Source: Methylobacterium nonmethylotrophicum (GTDB lineage: Bacteria; Pseudomonadota; Alphaproteobacteria; Rhizobiales; Beijerinckiaceae). From it: a DNA stretch of 51,383 nt. The DNA is taken from assembly GCF_004745635.1 (NCBI RefSeq), contig NZ_SRLB01000037.1, forward strand, positions 1 through 51,383, in the 5' to 3' direction. Both the position numbers and the translations under genes were made by a program. This document shows, piece after piece, positions 1 through 8,730 of the stretch. The notes beneath the pieces were generated by a model. That model was not told where the DNA came from, ran no database searches, and saw nothing but the letters and a program-made list of their open reading frames with translations. Within the stretch, counting starts at the first letter, position 1. Each line of letters opens with the position of its first letter.

Positions 1-254
1 CTCGGGGCGGGATCGTTGCCGCTGGTGCCGAGATGGGCGACGCTGCCGGAGAAGCTCAGGTTTCCGTCAGTCAGGCTTGAGAAAAGAACGTTGGCGAGCG
101 TAACGGTTTGTCCGTTATTTCCAACGACGAGATCGGATCCTTGCTGAACAAACGTCAGATTTGCCGCCGAGTACCCGGAAAACGACAAGATATCTTGCGC
201 CGGATTGAAGGCGAAGCGCTGGCCGATCCGATCATTGAAAATGTACGTGGCCAT
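1..254 (-). CDS. RTX-type calcium-binding protein, N-terminal fragment
   Basis: The first 84 codons of a minus-strand gene are present and the rest lies beyond the left window edge. The protein starts MATYIFNDRIGQ and continues with short beta-prone segments (FSGYSAANLTFVQQGSDLVV, then a GQTVTLANVLF stretch). This is the usual N-terminal cap of Methylobacterium-type RTX/hemolysin-like proteins, which carry GGxGxDxLx nonapeptides further on and leave by a type I secretion system without a cleaved signal. No nonapeptide is visible yet because the fragment ends too early, so the family call rests on the N-terminal style. No strong ribosome binding site precedes the ATG. The far end of the window holds another RTX gene on the same strand. 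Confidence 0.6.
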   Translation of the reverse strand, partial: MATYIFNDRIGQRFAFNPAQDILSFSGYSAANLTFVQQGSDLVVGNNGQTVTLANVLFSSLTDGNLSFSGSVAHLGTSGNDPAP

Positions 255-1295
255 CCGAACGCCCCCGCGCGCCAATCATCAACCCGCCTGTGCTTTCACG
301 CACTTGGCACAGTTTGCGGTGCTTCTAGCAAGATATCTGAGACGAGATCAACGCTTTATCGTTCGAAAATCGAACTTGTCTCGGATGGTACAATTCTTAT
401 TTAAATTGATAAATTTATATATTGACAGCAAACAGGGGGCTGAATGATGTCTTCTGTCACGACATGTCGCACCTGGCCGATTGAGTTACTCCGGATCCGA
501 TCGAAATGATCGGCTTTCTTCAAAGCTCGCGATTTCCATGAGGTGAATAAAAAATCCCCACCGGATTCGGCCGTGACAGGGCCGATTTCGGCATCCAGAA
601 GCAATCGGGGAATCGATTATCGGGGAGTGGCGGAAATTTTCAATGACTTATTAATGTAATTCTTGATTATTGTATTGTTTTATTATCGTTGCTTGATCGA
701 ATGGGCTGGAACACACCGCTGATTTCGCAATATAAAATTATGTAAATCTTTTATCACGACGTCATTACATCTTTGCCCTTTGAGGAAGCACTGTTACCCA
801 TCTGCATCATGGTCGCACTGTCGCGACGGCGGCGGGCACTGGAGCTGGATGCAGCAAGCTGTCTCCGGCCCTATCGCTCTGCGCCTGCACACCGGTCGCG
901 CCGGGCCGGCCGCACATCCGGTTGACCGGCTCCCGAATCGGGCCACCCGGGCGCAGCCCGGCCGGTCTCGCCTCGCCATCGCCCAGGATGGTGCCGGCGC
1001 GAAGGCGGGTGAAGGCCCTGAGGATGTCGCCCGCCGCACCGAGGCGGCCGTCAGGGCCTCGGCAGCCCGGTCGACCGGGTCTCCTGGCACATCGCACGCC
1101 GCAATCGGCTGCTGGATCGCCCGGACTCCGCCTGTCCGCGATGGCCTCGGACCCGACGAGCCCGGTGTTGCGAAACGGCACGGTCCCCCGGTGACGGCGG
1201 GCCGGCGCGATGGCGACGGCGGGCGGTGATGCGTCGGGGACAGGGCCGACCCGGCCCCGTCGCGACCGGGTCGACCGTCGGGATGCAGCGCGTCG
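255..1295. other. Gene-free stretch, AT-rich in its left half
   Basis: About 1 kb without a gene I can support. Roughly 400-780 is strikingly AT-rich for this genome (runs such as tttatatattgaca and attattgtattgttttatta). It probably holds the promoter of the RTX gene that starts at 254, though I cannot fix -35/-10 boxes. From 780 to 1295 the sequence returns to high GC and has open frames on both strands. None of them has a family-like protein sequence or a convincing start. The change in composition may mark an old insertion boundary. Confidence 0.5.
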
Positions 1296-2537
1296 TCACC
1301 AGCTCGTCAGCGCCGAGCGCTTCCATCGGTTCGTGGCGACGCAGACGTAGACGTAGCTCGTGCCGCTGCCGTCCGTACCCCAGGACATCTCGCCCGTGCT
1401 GCACGTCGCCGTCGCGGAGGCCGGCACGCGCTGCGAGGCCAGGCGGAGCGAATCGCCGGCGCTGACGATGTTGCCGGAATCGGTCAGCCCGTAGACGGAT
1501 CTGCCGCCGACATCGTAGGTCATCAGGCCGTTGTTGAACCTCCAGCTCCTGTCGTTGTTCGCCGTGAACGCGATGCTCTGCCCCTGGGCAAGGTTGATGG
1601 CCGGCCCGCCGGTCGAGAACGTCGCGAAACGGAAATCGATTCCGCGGTCGAAATCGGTGCTGACGAAGTTGGACCCGAATGCCAGGCCGATCCCGAACCG
1701 GTTGGCCGTGGCACGGTCGGCCACTTGCCGGACGAGGCGCAGACCGACACCCATCGTCGCGGCGGGCCCGGAATAGGCGTGGCCCGGCCCGTCATGCGGT
1801 CGGGCGATGACGATGTCCAGGCCGACCCGGGCGGAGTGGGCGTCGGTCCCGTTGGCGGCGACGATCTGCTCGATGCCGAGCAGCGGTGACCGGGGGTCTG
1901 CGGTTTTCGTGTGGTCCGTCGTCTCGTTGGCCAGCGACCACGTCCCGGACGTGCCCCATTGGTTCGCCGTGAACCGGCCGCTCGCATTCTGCGCGGCGGT
2001 GTTGGCGTAGTTGTCGATGATGCTGAGCAGGCCGTCCTCGTAGTTGGCGTTTCCGGGAGAGACGCGGTTGATGATGCGGACAGCCGCGTTCTCGAAACCG
2101 CTCGACCCGCCCGTATAGGTCGAGACGCGCTGGAAGCTGAACGTGGCGGCCTGATCGGGCGTGTTCGTGTGGTCCTGCGCGGTGAACCGGTTGCAGGGGC
2201 CGGGCACCGCCGATGCGCCGGAGGTGTTGCACAGGAGCGAATAGCCCGGAACGGCCGGCAGGCGCGAGAACGGCACGGGCGCCACCGCCAGGTCGGCCAG
2301 GCGCGTCGCGGCCGAACCACCCCGCGGGGTGACCGTCATCCCCGACACGTCGCCGGTGCCGCCGTCCTGGAGCGTGCGCACCCAGGTCGATCCCTGAAGC
2401 GCGCACGGCACCCTCGGCCCGCTCGATCCGGAGGCGAAGCACAGGTCCTGCGCCGCGGTGCCGGCGGAGGTCAGCCCCTCGGCCTGGGCGATGCCGAGGC
2501 CGGCGAGGGTCAGGAGGGGCACGAGGAACAGGCGCAT
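1296..2537 (-). CDS. Secreted hypothetical protein with phage-tail-like C-terminus
   Basis: A 413-residue protein. The chosen ATG gives a clean Sec signal peptide (MRLFLVPLLTLAGLGIAQA, cleavage near 19); further upstream the frame is proline/arginine-rich noise. The body is Gly/Ser/Thr/Asn-rich and predicted beta, with no catalytic motif I recognise. The last ~40 residues (TCSTGEMSW, then SYVYVCVATNRWKRSAL) resemble the short C-terminal module that ends many phage tail or tail-spike proteins (pattern C-x-G-x-x-x-W ... YVC-x-A-T-N-x-W-K-R). There are no phage genes around it. It diverges from the DUF1214 gene across a 114-bp gap. Function unknown; a surface-exposed beta protein is a fair guess. 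Confidence 0.7.
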   Translation of the reverse strand: MRLFLVPLLTLAGLGIAQAEGLTSAGTAAQDLCFASGSSGPRVPCALQGSTWVRTLQDGGTGDVSGMTVTPRGGSAATRLADLAVAPVPFSRLPAVPGYSLLCNTSGASAVPGPCNRFTAQDHTNTPDQAATFSFQRVSTYTGGSSGFENAAVRIINRVSPGNANYEDGLLSIIDNYANTAAQNASGRFTANQWGTSGTWSLANETTDHTKTADPRSPLLGIEQIVAANGTDAHSARVGLDIVIARPHDGPGHAYSGPAATMGVGLRLVRQVADRATANRFGIGLAFGSNFVSTDFDRGIDFRFATFSTGGPAINLAQGQSIAFTANNDRSWRFNNGLMTYDVGGRSVYGLTDSGNIVSAGDSLRLASQRVPASATATCSTGEMSWGTDGSGTSYVYVCVATNRWKRSALTSW

Positions 2538-2651
2538 GGGTCGAATCCCGGGGGTTGAGGGCCGCGGCGGGCGAGCAAGGGACTCACCTGGGTCGCGGCC
2601 GCCAAAAAACCCGTTCGGCCCTGGCCCGACCTGCGGTAGAGACGGGCCACG

Positions 2652-3341
2652 ATGCTGACCGAGAACGTCGTCCGTCCGGCTCCCGGGCGCTCCGCCTTCC
2701 TCCGGCCCCGGATCCTGCGGCGGCCTGCGCGCCTGCGCCGGGCCGGCACCGTCGGGCTGGTGCTCTACGCCCTCGTCCTCGGGGCGGGCCTGGGGCTCGC
2801 CAGCGCCAACTGGGCGACGCGGGGGCGCTACCCGTTCGGGGGCGTCGCCCTCAACGCGTGGACGGCCTGGCCGAGGATCGGCTCGCGGGAGGCCGACCCC
2901 TACGTGCGGGCGATCCACGCCCGCACCGGCGAGATCCCGCTGGCGCTGGGCGAGGGCCTGCTCCTCACCGCGCTCACCGACGATGCCGGGCACCGGCTCG
3001 ATCCGTCCTGCCGCTACCGCATCGCCGGCGCCACGCCGCCGGCCCGGGCCTGGACCCTGACGGTCGAGCGGCGGGGCCAGGCGAAAGCCCTGCCTCAGGC
3101 CGGCACCGCCGCCCCGCCGCCGCGCACCGGCTTCACCTCCACCGAGGTGCTGCGCGACCGGGACGGCCGCTTCGCCGTGGCCCTGAGCCCGACCGTGCAG
3201 CCCGGCAACTGGCTGCCGATGCCCGAGGGCGAGGGCTCGATCCGGCTGGTCCTGCGCCTCTACGACACGCCCGTGGCGGCGAGCACCGGGGTGCTCGAGC
3301 GCGAGGGCGTGCCCTCGATCACCCGGGAGGATTGCCCGTGA
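2652..3341 (+). CDS. DUF1214 domain-containing membrane-anchored protein
   Basis: 229 residues. An arginine-rich N-terminus is followed by one transmembrane helix at about 34-56 (GTVGLVLYALVLGAGLGLAS), then a periplasmic domain with the DUF1214 style: NAWTAWPRIGSREADPYVRA near the start and the closing VLRLYDTP segment. DUF1214 and DUF1254 proteins occur as pairs in alphaproteobacteria, sometimes fused; their biochemical role is not established. Its TGA stop overlaps the GTG start of the next gene in a GTGA junction, so the two are translationally coupled. It is probably transcribed from the 114-bp gap shared with the divergent gene at 1296-2537. Confidence 0.8.
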   Translation: MLTENVVRPAPGRSAFLRPRILRRPARLRRAGTVGLVLYALVLGAGLGLASANWATRGRYPFGGVALNAWTAWPRIGSREADPYVRAIHARTGEIPLALGEGLLLTALTDDAGHRLDPSCRYRIAGATPPARAWTLTVERRGQAKALPQAGTAAPPPRTGFTSTEVLRDRDGRFAVALSPTVQPGNWLPMPEGEGSIRLVLRLYDTPVAASTGVLEREGVPSITREDCP

Positions 3342-3949
3342 CGCCGCTCGGCCGCTTCATCCTGGCCACCCTGTGCGGGCTCGTCCTGGCGGGGCTCGTG
3401 CACGTCGCGGTGGTCCTGGCGATCCCCTTCCTGGCCGACGGCGACGCTATGACCCGCTCGCGCGCGACGCTCGCCAACGACACCTCGGTGCTGGTCCACG
3501 CCGTCGCGACCGGCGGGCCGCCCGAGCCGCCGCAGGACAAGACGGCGCCGGCGCAGGCACCGGAAGACTGGCTGCCGCCGCAGGATCCGGCGGTGGCTTT
3601 GGGCGTCTGCGCCTACGACCTCGACGACGGCCCGGTCCGGATCACCGCCGAGACCGGCCCGCTCATCGAGACGATCGCGCTCCACGGGCGCAACGGCGCC
3701 TACTACGCCATCACCGACCAGGCGGCGGTCCGGGGAACCGTGGAACTCGTCATCATGACCCGGCGCCAGTTCGACGAGGCGCTGGCCACCGCCGACGAGG
3801 ACGAGCGCAACCGCGACGTGCGCATCGTCGCGCCGAGCCGCGAGGGCTTCGTCACCGTGCGGGTCCTCGCCGCCCTGCCGAGCCAGCAGGCGCAGGCCAA
3901 CCAGGCCGCACGCTCGGTTTCCTGCACCATCGACGGGCCGGACGAGTAG
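3338..3949 (+). CDS. DUF1254 domain-containing membrane-anchored protein
   Basis: 203 residues from the GTG that overlaps the DUF1214 stop. A single N-terminal helix (about 5-28, FILATLCGLVLAGLVHVAVV) anchors it, followed by a periplasmic domain with FLADGDAMTRSRA, then CAYDLDDGPVRI and HGRNGAYYAITDQAAVRGT. These match the short alphaproteobacterial DUF1254 form, the usual partner of DUF1214. The GTG is the only start that keeps the membrane helix and gives the typical overlap; the long open frame upstream of it runs through the previous gene in another phase. Function is unknown for the family. The gene ends convergently 22 bp from the lipoprotein gene. Confidence 0.8.
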   Translation: MTPLGRFILATLCGLVLAGLVHVAVVLAIPFLADGDAMTRSRATLANDTSVLVHAVATGGPPEPPQDKTAPAQAPEDWLPPQDPAVALGVCAYDLDDGPVRITAETGPLIETIALHGRNGAYYAITDQAAVRGTVELVIMTRRQFDEALATADEDERNRDVRIVAPSREGFVTVRVLAALPSQQAQANQAARSVSCTIDGPDE

Positions 3950-3971
3950 CGGGCGATCGGGGCTGACCGCG

Positions 3972-4733
3972 TCAGCCCTTGCGCACCAGCACCGCCGCGG
4001 GCTCCGGTGCCACGAGGCCGCAGCGCGCCTCCGCATCGGGCGGCAGCAGCGGCTCGAGGAGGCCGCGCCGCGCATCCAGGAAGGCGAGCGCCCGCTCGCC
4101 CGCCACCGCCTCGTCCTCGGGCGCCGCCACCAGGAGATGCTCGAGGGCGTAGCGGTAGGAGGCGGAGCGCGCCGCCGTCTCCAGCCGCACCCACGCGATG
4201 AGGCAGCGGTTCTCCGCCACCCGCATCGCGGCGCTGCGCACGTCGCGGTCGTCGAGGGTGGCGATGAAGGGCAGGCTCTGCAGCCGCGTCAGGTCGGCCC
4301 GCACCACCCGGGCGGCGGTCTCGGCGAAGGCCGGGATCAGCCGGCCGTCGGCCACGAGGTCGTCGGAGAGGCGCCGGTAGAGCGACACCACCGAGCGGAA
4401 CGGCCCGGCGGTGATCGCCTCGTAATAGGCGGTCGGGTCGGAGAGGCGCCAGCCCACCGGCAGCACCCGGGCGCGGGTCAGGTTGCTGAGGGCGGCCTCG
4501 AAGGCGTTGCGCTCGCGGGCCGGCATCAGGAAGCGCCAGGCGCGGTCGCGCAGGGCCCGCTCGTCCTCCGTGAACGGGAAGAGCGAGGCCGGCTCGCCCC
4601 GCTCGTGCGCCGCGAAGGTCCCGGCCGCATCGATCAGGCTGTTCCAGGCGGTCGGGGCCGGGCGGCCGAAATCGCCCTGCTGGACGCAGGCCGCCACCAG
4701 CGGCAGGGCAAGCAGGAAGCCGGCGCGCCGCAT
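3972..4733 (-). CDS. Putative lipoprotein
   Basis: 253 residues. The ATG chosen gives a short lipoprotein signal ending in a lipobox, LVAAC with Cys16, so the mature protein should be lipid-anchored. The rest is largely alpha-helical and charged (FPFTEDERALRDRAWRFLMP, VRADLTRLQSLPFIATLDDRD), with several Asp/Arg pairs and no recognised enzymatic motif. Similar all-helical lipoproteins of about 250 residues occur in Methylobacterium and relatives as conserved hypotheticals. That is recollection, not a search result. It is followed (in its upstream direction) by the small gene at 4747-4965 on the same strand, which may be cotranscribed with it. Confidence 0.7.
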   Translation of the reverse strand: MRRAGFLLALPLVAACVQQGDFGRPAPTAWNSLIDAAGTFAAHERGEPASLFPFTEDERALRDRAWRFLMPARERNAFEAALSNLTRARVLPVGWRLSDPTAYYEAITAGPFRSVVSLYRRLSDDLVADGRLIPAFAETAARVVRADLTRLQSLPFIATLDDRDVRSAAMRVAENRCLIAWVRLETAARSASYRYALEHLLVAAPEDEAVAGERALAFLDARRGLLEPLLPPDAEARCGLVAPEPAAVLVRKG

Positions 4734-4746
4734 CAGGCGCGGCCGC

Positions 4747-4965
4747 TCACGCCCGGCAGCACCGCTCTGGCGGCCGCCCCGGGGCGGGCAATCCGGGCTC
4801 GGCAGGGTCGGGCAGCCTCTCATAGCGCACTCCCGTGAACAGCAGAATCGTGCCGCGGACCGCGTCCGCCGCGTGGGGGTCGGCCGCGCGGCCTTCGGCC
4901 CGGCGCGGGCGTCCCGTCCGGAACGGGATGATGTCCGCCGAGGGACGTCGCTGTGGGCCGACCAT
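4747..4965 (-). CDS. Small conserved hypothetical protein (LLFTGVRYER type)
   Basis: 72 residues. It carries IIPFR near the N-terminus and LLFTGVRYERLPDP in the second half. I recall this combination from short rhizobial proteins of unknown function that end in a basic/proline tail. A GGGAGA sequence lies 5-8 bases before the ATG at 4965, a reasonable ribosome binding site. The gene sits 13 bp upstream of the lipoprotein gene in the same orientation, so an operon is likely. The short length and high GC mean a chance open frame cannot be excluded, but the conserved-looking motif argues for a real gene. Confidence 0.55.
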   Translation of the reverse strand: MVGPQRRPSADIIPFRTGRPRRAEGRAADPHAADAVRGTILLFTGVRYERLPDPAEPGLPAPGRPPERCCRA

Positions 4966-5240
4966 GCGTTCTCTCCCGCCTCCGTCACGTCCCTCCGGGA
5001 CCGCCGCCCATCGCGGCGTGGCAAGCGGACGAAACCACGGACATGGTTAATGGACTGTTTCCGCAAGCGCCGTCCGGGCTTCGGGCCGGCCCACGGCGTA
5101 AACCATCGGTGACCGGCCCGAGGCGTCGTCCCCGTTGTCCCCAGGGCCGCGGCGCGCCGGTTCCCACAGCCTTAAGCGTCGCTTTACGGGGAGGCTCGCA
5201 TTCTCCGGGTCGCCTTCCAGTCCTGCGTACCCGACCGCCC

Positions 5241-6353
5241 ATGGCCCGCTCCGCCGCCGACGCTCCGCCGGACCTGTCCGGCCTCCTCGACCTCGCGCGA
5301 GACCGGCGTCTCGACATGAAACCGGTCCTGCTGCGGGTGCAGACGGACCTCTTCCGCGCCGCACCGGTGCGGGACGTGGCGACGATCCGGGCCTTCGAGG
5401 CACTGGCCTGCGGGCTGATCCCGACCGTCGATCCCGCCACCGCCGAGATCGTCGCCCAGAAGCTCGCGCTGCTCCCCGACACGCCCCAGAGCGTCCTGGC
5501 GCTGCTCGCCGCCCATGGCGGGGGCGCCCGCGACGCGGTGCTGGCGCAGAGCCCGGTCCTGTCGACGCAGGTGCTCGACGCGGCCGGCACCGGTCCGGAG
5601 CTCGACGCGATCGTGGCCCTGCGGCAGGATCTCGGCCGGGCCGTGGTCGAGGACCTGAGCCTGCGCGACGAGCCTGAGGTCGACCTGGCGCTCGCCCGCA
5701 ACACGGCCGCGCCGCTCGCCGGGCCCGCCCTCGAGCGGCTTGTGGAGCGGGCGCGCCGGCGGCCCGACCTCGCAGCCCAGCTCCTCGCCCGCGACGACCT
5801 GCCGGCGGTCGACCTCGCCCCGCTCTACCTCCAGGCCGGACCGGAGCGCCGGGCGGCGATCCGCGACGGGGTCGCGGCCCGCGCGGCGCTGCGGCCGCAG
5901 GGCCGGGCCGGGATGCGCGCCGCCGGCGCGGCGCTCACCGCCTTCGCGGGCCGGGGCGAGCCGGAGCGGTTCGAGGCGGCCCTCGGCGAGGCCCTCGGGA
6001 TGCCCGGCGTGAGCTTCCGCGCCACCGAGCCCGAGCGGCGCGACCTCCTGGCCCTGGCTTTGCGCGCCGCCGACCTCCTCGAGGAGGAGGCAGTCTTCAT
6101 CTTCCTGCGCCTCGATCCCTCGATCGCCCGCTCGGTCGAGGCGGTCTTCGGCCTCACCCACCTCTTCCGCGCCATGGACGCGGCGACGGCGCGCGATCTC
6201 GTGGCCTCGATCCTCGGCAGCGAGCCTGCCGCCCGCAGCGCGACGCCCGAGCAGCACCGCCCGGTTCACGGGCCGGCCTCGCCGCGCCTGCGCCCGGCCG
6301 CCGCGCCGGCCCTGCGCCCCAGCCTGCCGGAGCGGACGCGCAAGACCCGCTGA
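5241..6353 (+). CDS. DUF2336 domain-containing protein
   Basis: 370 residues, almost entirely helical, starting MARSAADAPPDLSGLLDLARD. It has the alternating short helices and DLSLRDEPEVDLALARNTAAPL pattern of DUF2336 proteins, which look like HEAT-type repeat scaffolds in alphaproteobacteria. There is no signal peptide or membrane segment, so it should be cytoplasmic. The C-terminal ~50 residues are Pro/Ala/Arg-rich and probably disordered. The start was chosen because the frame upstream is low-complexity arginine/proline without family character. Role unknown; DUF2336 proteins have been linked to cell-surface or signalling genes only by context, and none is evident here. Confidence 0.75.
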   Translation: MARSAADAPPDLSGLLDLARDRRLDMKPVLLRVQTDLFRAAPVRDVATIRAFEALACGLIPTVDPATAEIVAQKLALLPDTPQSVLALLAAHGGGARDAVLAQSPVLSTQVLDAAGTGPELDAIVALRQDLGRAVVEDLSLRDEPEVDLALARNTAAPLAGPALERLVERARRRPDLAAQLLARDDLPAVDLAPLYLQAGPERRAAIRDGVAARAALRPQGRAGMRAAGAALTAFAGRGEPERFEAALGEALGMPGVSFRATEPERRDLLALALRAADLLEEEAVFIFLRLDPSIARSVEAVFGLTHLFRAMDAATARDLVASILGSEPAARSATPEQHRPVHGPASPRLRPAAAPALRPSLPERTRKTR

Positions 6354-6521
6354 CGCAAGACCCGCCGGCGGAAGACCCGCCGACGGACCCGGCACGCGGT
6401 GCGGGCGCGACGGTTTCCTCCCGGTCGCGAAATGGTCTAGGCGTGGCGTCCCGGACGCGGCGCCGACTGACGAACAGGACGGACCCGCGGCGAGAGAACG
6501 AGAAACGCCTCGGAGGACCTC

Positions 6522-7865
6522 GTGAGTGCCAGCCTGCCGGTCGCCCTGCCCGATATCGGCGACTTCAAGGATGTCCCGGTCGTCGAGATCCTGGTCAAGC
6601 CCGGCGACCGGATCGCCGTCGACGACCTGCTGATCAGCATCGAATCCGACAAGGCCACCATGGAGGTGCCCTCGCCGGTGGCGGGCGTCGTCGGTGAGAT
6701 CCTGGTGGCGCCGGGCACCCGGGTGTCGCAGGGCACGCCGATCCTGATGGTCGACACCTCCGGCGAGGCCGCCGTGCCGCCGCCGGCACAAGCGGCCGTC
6801 CCGCAAGCCGCGCCTGCGCCCCAAGCCGCGCCTGCGCCCCGAGCCGCGCCTGCGCCCCGAGCGGCGGCCGCGCCGCCACCCGCCCCGGCGGCGAGCCCCG
6901 CAGCGGCGACCGCGCCCCCCGCCTCGTCCGACATCCACGCCTCGCCCTCCGTGCGCGCCTATGCCCGCGAGCTCGGCGTGGATCTCGCCGGCATTCCCGG
7001 CACGGGCCCGCAGGGGCGCATCCTGCGCGAGGACGTGCTGGCCTTCGTGCGCGGCCAGATGGCGGCACCCGCCCCCGCCGCGGCGTCCGTGCCGGTCGCC
7101 GCCCCCCCGCCCGCCCCGGCCTCCGGCATCGGCGCCGGGCTGCCGGCCTGGCCGCAGGTCGACCACGCCAAGTTCGGCCCGGTGCGGCGCGAGGCGCTGT
7201 CGCGCATCCAGCAGATCTCCGGCCAGGCGCTCGCCCGCAACTGGCTGACGATCCCGCACGTCACCAATTTCGACCATGCCGACGTCACCGAGACCGAGGC
7301 CCTGCGCCGCGACCTGAACGGCGCCGGCCGGCCCGGCAGCCACAAGGTCACGATGGTGGCGATCCTGATCAAGGCGGCGGCCGCGGCGCTCCGGGCCTAT
7401 CCGCGCTTCAACGCCGCGCTCGAGGGCGACGGCCTGATCCTGAAGGACTACGTCCATGTCGGCTTCGCGGTCGACACGCCGCGGGGCCTGCTGGTGCCGG
7501 TGGTGCGCGACTGCGACCGCAAGGGCATCGTCGAGATCGCCCAGGAGATGGGGGAGCTCGCCGAGCAGGCGCGGTCCGGCACGCTGCCCCCCTCCGCCAT
7601 GCAGGGCGGCGGCTTCTCGGTCTCGTCGCTGGGCGGCATCGGGGGCGACGGCTTCACGCCGATCATCAACGCGCCCGAGGTGGCGATCCTGGGCGCGGCG
7701 CGCTCGCGCATCGAGCCGGTCTGGGACGGCAGCGCCTTCCAGCCGCGGCTGATCCTGCCCTTGAGCCTGTCCTGGGACCACCGGGCGGTGGACGGCGCCG
7801 CGGCGGCCCGCTTCCTCTCCCATCTCGCCGCCGTGCTCACCGACCTGCGCCGGGGCGCCCTGTGA
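6522..7865 (+). CDS. aceF: Dihydrolipoamide acyltransferase (E2 of a 2-oxoacid dehydrogenase)
   Basis: 447 residues from a GTG. Domain order: one lipoyl domain at 4-77 with the lipoylated lysine in IESDKATME (Lys44); a Pro/Ala linker containing a short tandem repeat; a peripheral subunit-binding domain near 139-182 (ASPSVRAYARELGVD, GPQGRILREDVLAF); a second linker; and a catalytic acetyltransferase domain ending in DHRAVDG (His420, Asp424). This is the pyruvate dehydrogenase E2 layout with a single lipoyl domain, and it transfers acetyl groups to CoA. The symbol is a best guess; a branched-chain or acetoin E2 is possible. No E1 or E3 gene lies beside it, which is unusual. It overlaps the next gene by 4 bases. 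Confidence 0.85.
   Translation: MSASLPVALPDIGDFKDVPVVEILVKPGDRIAVDDLLISIESDKATMEVPSPVAGVVGEILVAPGTRVSQGTPILMVDTSGEAAVPPPAQAAVPQAAPAPQAAPAPRAAPAPRAAAAPPPAPAASPAAATAPPASSDIHASPSVRAYARELGVDLAGIPGTGPQGRILREDVLAFVRGQMAAPAPAAASVPVAAPPPAPASGIGAGLPAWPQVDHAKFGPVRREALSRIQQISGQALARNWLTIPHVTNFDHADVTETEALRRDLNGAGRPGSHKVTMVAILIKAAAAALRAYPRFNAALEGDGLILKDYVHVGFAVDTPRGLLVPVVRDCDRKGIVEIAQEMGELAEQARSGTLPPSAMQGGGFSVSSLGGIGGDGFTPIINAPEVAILGAARSRIEPVWDGSAFQPRLILPLSLSWDHRAVDGAAAARFLSHLAAVLTDLRRGAL
6805..6858. repeat. 18-bp tandem repeat in the E2 linker
   Basis: Three nearly perfect head-to-tail copies of an 18-bp unit (caagccgcgcctgcgccc, the third starting cga). They encode (Q/R)AAPAP three times in the flexible linker between the lipoyl and subunit-binding domains. 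The period is a multiple of three, so copy number could change without breaking the frame; linker length variation is common in E2 proteins. Confidence 0.85.
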
Positions 7866-8326
7866 TCCGGGCTGTCACGCCGGCCGATCACCCGGCGCTG
7901 GCGCGGCTCTTCGAGGAGATGCAGGCCTACTACGCCGTGCCCTGCCCGCCTCTGGCGGAGATCGAGGCGGCGCTCGCCGGGCGACCGGCCGGCACCGAGA
8001 TCCTGGTGGCGGAGGACGGGGCGGCGCTCGCCGGCTTCGCGGCGTTCTCGGCGATCTATCCCGGGCCGGGCCTCGCCGGCGGCCTCTTCCTGAAGGAGCT
8101 GTTCGTCGGCGCCGCCCATCGCGGCGCCGGCCACGGCCGGGCCCTGGTGCGGGCGGTGGCGGCCGAGGCCGTCGTTCGCGGGCTCAAGCGCGTCGACTGG
8201 ACGGCGGATGCCGGCCGGCCCGAGCTCCTCGCCTTCTACGAGGGGCTCGGGGCGCTCCGGAAGCCCGACAAGGTGTTCTTCCGACTCGACGGCGAGGGGC
8301 TGGTAAAGCTCGGCGGGCCGGCATGA
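7862..8326 (+). CDS. GNAT family N-acetyltransferase
   Basis: 154 residues. It has the GNAT fold signature: an N-terminal VIRAVTPADHPALARLFEEM strand-helix, a central LKELFVGAAHRGAGHGRALV segment that matches the acetyl-CoA pyrophosphate loop (R-G-x-G-x-x-L/A), and a C-terminal LAFYEGLGA motif. The substrate cannot be predicted. The GTG start overlaps the stop of the E2 gene (GTGA), so it is translated from the same message, an odd partner for a 2-oxoacid dehydrogenase subunit. Acylation of a small metabolite or protein using acetyl-CoA made by the complex is only a speculation. Confidence 0.85.
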   Translation: MIRAVTPADHPALARLFEEMQAYYAVPCPPLAEIEAALAGRPAGTEILVAEDGAALAGFAAFSAIYPGPGLAGGLFLKELFVGAAHRGAGHGRALVRAVAAEAVVRGLKRVDWTADAGRPELLAFYEGLGALRKPDKVFFRLDGEGLVKLGGPA

Positions 8327-8730
8327 CGCCGATCGCGAGGCGTGGGCTGCGATCGCTCGACGCCGCGGAACGTCCCGGCCTCGAAAGCGGAGAGGGATGG
8401 GATTCGCGCCCGATCCGCCCGACCCTTCGACGGTTTGCCCATGGTCGGAAGCGCGAGCCGAGCCGCCGGCCAGTCCAGGCGGCTCGGTTGCGGGTACGGT
8501 CCATGGGGGCTCGCCTGACGGAGCGGCTCTGCGAGACCGGGGCTGCCGTCATGGCCGCGTCCTGAGGATCACGGCAGGCAAGCCGGTGCCGGCTCGAATC
8601 TTCACATCCTTTAATATTGTCGCTGCCGACTTTTGGTAAATGGAGTTCGACGACCCTTGCTTGAGGATCGCACGAATCCATCGGCCGACCAGGCGCGTGA
8701 AGCACCGGGACTCGGGCGGATACTGACGCC
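8327..8730. other. Gene-free upstream region of the PAS kinase-like gene
   Basis: About 400 bp. Open frames here lack family character. The last ~130 bases are less GC-rich (tcctttaatattgtcgctg near 8609) and probably hold the promoter for the gene at 8731. No clear -35/-10 pair, EcfG-type box or terminator hairpin could be assigned. Confidence 0.4.

Noticed and set aside
401..604. 67-codon minus-strand frame in the AT-rich stretch
   Set aside because: No ribosome binding site, no recognisable protein, and composition consistent with non-coding DNA.
5184..7823. Long minus-strand open frame across the DUF2336 and E2 genes
   Set aside because: It lies antisense to two well-supported genes and has antisense-type composition and no start signal.
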